DNA of 64,000 bases from Hirudinaria manillensis (lineage: Eukaryota > Annelida > Clitellata > Hirudinida > Hirudinidae): positions 6,754,001 through 6,818,000 of the forward strand of contig CM067530.1 of NCBI GenBank assembly GCA_034509925.1. Reading direction: 5' to 3'. The translations under genes were made by a program, and so were the position numbers. Below the pieces are notes generated by a model. That model saw only the letters and a program-made list of their open reading frames with translations, did not search any database and was not told the DNA's origin. This document shows, piece after piece, positions 60,982 to 64,000 of the stretch; position 1 is the stretch's first letter, and each line of letters starts with the position of its first letter.

Positions 60982-60982
60982 A
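60977..60982 (+). terminator. Possible poly(A) signal overlapping the RBM34 stop codon
   Basis: AATAAA includes the TAA stop (60979-60981). If used, the 3' UTR would be only about 20 nt, which would keep it clear of the convergent cyclin L gene 600 bp away. Confidence 0.4.
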
Positions 60983-61487
60983 TATAACTATCTTGAGTTA
61001 AAGAATCATTGTTTCTCTAACAATGTTTGTTGGCATCATACTTTACTATTATTCTAAACATAGATGAGGGTTGTGAATTGCATAATATCAAAAACAAAAC
61101 CTCAGAAGAGACCGCCAGCCTTTGGCAAAAACTGGCATGTCAGCACTTGATGCTTTTCCGAGAGCTTATGAGGCAATGAGGTTTCACAAGAGTGAATATG
61201 TAATATGTCTATAAGTAATATGTCCCTTGAAGGTCCGATTTGTTATCAAACTAAGTTACAACCCGCACACAGCAAACATACAAATCCTCCTAAACATGTG
61301 AAGATGCCTGATGTCTGTCGAGACATGATACACAGCAAAAACAATAAATTTGAGCACCTTCCTTCATGCAAAAGAACAATAAGTATCTTATCTAAGGGCA
61401 ATGTAGTCAAATTTCTTGTTCCTAACAACCAAAGTGATTCAGTTCGACACCACATTCACAATTGAGAAGGTTTTGTGATTTAGTCCG

Positions 61488-61493
61488 TTTATT
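61488..61493 (-). terminator. Poly(A) signal of cyclin L
   Basis: AATAAA on the minus strand about 120 nt after the stop at 61612. Confidence 0.5.
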
Positions 61494-61611
61494 TACACTA
61501 TGTACAAGACACCACCACAATTGTGTGGTAAGGACTTATCAGCAAAACATTAAAAATCACTGTTCCTGAGAATAACGTTTCGGGACTCGTCCGGGCGGTC
61601 CCCTCCGATCG

Positions 61612-63857
61612 TTAATATCGCGACGAATGTTTCGAGTGTTTGTACTTGTAATCTCTGGAATGCCTGGACTCTTTATAAGCTCCAGGAGAGGGAGTTCTAG
61701 AATAGGAATACTTATGTCGGCTATCCCTTGCCACTTTCGAATCTTGGTATGATATCGGAGACTGGGACCTTTCCCTCCTCCTCTTTTTACTCTTCTCTTT
61801 GTGATGACTGTATTTGTCAGTGTACTCGTACTCCATTTTCTCTGGCATCAGTCGGTCGAGTCCGTTGGCTCTTCCCTTTTCATTTTCTTCTGATCTGATG
61901 ATGTTGTCAGACTTGTACGAGTGTTTATCGTTCCTGTATTTGTCCTTCCGAACTTCGCCGTCTGAATATCTCTTTTCGTTTAGCTTGTGATCGTGAACTC
62001 TGTCACCCCTGGAATGGTTGCGACTGCCAGTTTTCTCCGGAACGTCGGAACATTTGTCATTCTTTTGATCCTCCAAAGATTTTACTCTCAACTCTGCTTT
62101 TTTCTTACATAAACGGCTCAATTCTTCCCTAAAATTAAATAGTAAAAGTTAATCTTTTTTGTTCTCAAATTCTGTCAAAAACTATTATAACATACCCAAG
62201 AGTAAGAGTGGGCCTGTCTTGATAATCATCTTTTTTGCTACTCATTATTACAGGAGATGGATGATTCGACTCTTCTGGAGAGGCATTGCTGGTATTAGTG
62301 CCGTCTATGGCCTGCTTTATCTCCTTTGCTTTCAATTTGGCATCACTCTGTTGTTTCTTTAAATTGGTCACAATTGCTTCAAGCTCTTCAATGTTTGGCT
62401 GTAAGCAGAAATACCTTGTTAATAGGTTTATATATGATTAAGTAATCAATATTGCAAACTAACCTTTTTCCTATTGTAAAGAGACAGAATAGTTTTTGAA
62501 ATTCTTTGCATTTCAGCTTCATCTGCACCCATAAGCAACCACCACGGCGGGCAGTTGGGCAAAGATATCTGGAGTTTTCGGGCAGCTAGGTAGATGCAGG
62601 CACAAGCGATCGTTTCTGGACTGAATCTGACAAACACGTCCGTTCTGAAGCTGTCGTTCATGTAATTCCTAAAATAAAACAAAATCAGATTGCAATGCAC
62701 TGCAATCATAAAATGTTTTTGGCATTCCTAGGGATAATACTCAATAATCAGTAAAGCTATCATCTAAGTGCTGCGCCAGAACAATGTTTATGAATGTTTT
62801 CTCTTAAAAATGTGGCCAATTAAATTTTGAGAAATCAAAAAACAGGTGAGGTCCAGTTCCAATTATTGCATCTGAAATCTGGAGAAATAAATTGTATTTG
62901 AGTCCATTTTTGAGTTACCAAATGATGGCAATTCCTTGGGCCTAATCTGGGATGAGGACAAAAGGTAATTGTAATTTAAGTGCTCTTCCATATCGAAACT
63001 ATTACTGTTACAAAATCATAATTGTTATGAAATTCCAATTAAATCATTTAAATCAGCTCTTAAATTCTCATCCACACACACTAAGTCACCATCCACAAAT
63101 GACACCAAACTACGGTCTCTGGTGGAAGTTGAATGATAATCCATGCTTCGTCACTTCCGAGCACTGGTCTTCTAAAGGATTAAGTCACAACTAGGTACTC
63201 TATCACCTGCACAGGCAGGCAAATAATTAAGAAAAAATTATTTCACCAAAGGTCTCTATGGCACTTAGATAATTATTGCAAAATACTGATTATTGAGCAA
63301 ATCACCCAAGAAATAATCGAGACTTAATAATGTAAGTGCTGCTTACCAAGCGGTTTGAACCAATTGCCTGTTCCTCTCGCAATCAATCAATTGGAGATAT
63401 ATAAAAATCATCTGCAATGGAGTGAATCATCACAATCGATTCCAAAACGATCAGGTGGTAAATAAATTACTTACTTTGTGAGGATGATTGACATGCATGC
63501 AGAATCCGAACTCTTTCAATATCCGCCTTTCTGCTTTAATAACTTGATTTTTAAGATTCGTATAATGAGCATCCAAGAGCATAGGTGCAATCATCCTTCA
63601 AGTAAATTTAAATAATCTCTCAACCTTACAAAACAATAACCATTTAAAATAAATTAGAAAATATCCCCTTACTTCTTATTCTTGACTTGTTTAATGTGAT
63701 GAAAGACATTTATGACATCTCTGGTCTTCCTAGGTCCTTCCTCTAGCCTCGATGAAAGTAGCACTGAAGCCATGGCAACAATTTCTACATTATGCTTTAC
63801 AAATGATTTCCTATAATAAAACCTCTGGAAAATTACTTGTCCCATGGCCATTGCTAC
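61612..63857 (-). CDS. CCNL: Cyclin L (5' end outside window)
   Basis: Regulatory partner of CDK11-type kinases in nuclear speckles, coupling transcription and splicing. Exons in minus order: 63673-63857, 63475-63595, 63347-63411, 62464-62668, 62196-62398, 61612-62128 (TAA); phases close. Cyclin box 1: [54 protein letters not shown]. Cyclin box 2: [40 protein letters not shown]. The last exon is a charged, RS-like tail ([40 protein letters not shown]) as in cyclin L but not cyclin K/T. The N-terminal exon was not found in the remaining 140 bp. Convergent with RBM34. Confidence 0.93.
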
Positions 63858-64000
63858 CTGAACAATGAAAGTATAAAAAGTATTAATTAAGCAAACATTT
63901 CATTTCGAGCTTCCCACTGCATCACAAAGCATTAATCAGTTCTATTATATATTTATATATACAGTATTATTCTATAAGAGCCCATCATCTTCTTTAGTAG

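Overview
This is nuclear DNA of an AT-rich, intron-dense invertebrate animal. The best taxonomic clue is a gene at 39.1-41.7 kb (minus strand). It encodes a preprohormone whose mature peptide would be KCTGEWAIHACLGGN-amide, the signature of the GGNG 'excitatory peptides' (EP) described from annelids and molluscs. I therefore favour a lophotrochozoan. The Groucho/TLE, cyclin L and RBM34 genes only say 'metazoan'; I cannot name the species.

Layout. 0-13.6 kb: a head-to-tail array of four purple (metallo-) acid phosphatase genes on the plus strand (A is only the 3' half; B, C and D are complete, 12 coding exons each). B has lost three of seven metal ligands. C carries a fragment of 18S rRNA in an intron. 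12.8-40.4 kb: a recent tandem duplication. The unit runs from inside exon 9 of phosphatase D to inside intron 1 of the EP gene. It therefore contains the 3' end of phosphatase D, a complete Groucho/TLE gene (minus strand, 21 coding exons) and exons 2-3 of the EP gene. The result is one intact phosphatase D (left), one intact EP gene (right), two intact TLE genes, a headless EP copy and a 5'-less phosphatase copy. After the duplication, the left copy alone received a complete-looking LINE with both ORFs open (25.5-29.3 kb) and a 5'-truncated, frameshifted retrotransposon of the restriction-like-endonuclease type (21.45-23.5 kb).

40.4-55.8 kb is mostly AT-rich, microsatellite-laden DNA. It holds the EP signal-peptide exon with a TATA box (41.6-41.7 kb) and a second three-exon secreted-peptide gene (46.8-47.3 kb) with the same exon design (42-nt middle exon, phases 1/1, Cys-x8-Cys), which I read as a diverged EP paralogue. 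It also holds two Dong/R4-like element remnants embedded in (TTA)n microsatellites (51.7-53.6 kb). 55.9-56.6 kb: an unknown single-pass membrane protein exon (plus). 58.4-61.0 kb: RBM34/Nop12-like two-RRM nucleolar protein (plus). 61.6-63.9 kb: cyclin L (minus), entering from the right edge and convergent with RBM34.

Exon borders were placed by hand from GT/AG sites, reading-frame phase and family conservation. No alignment, splice predictor or database search was run.
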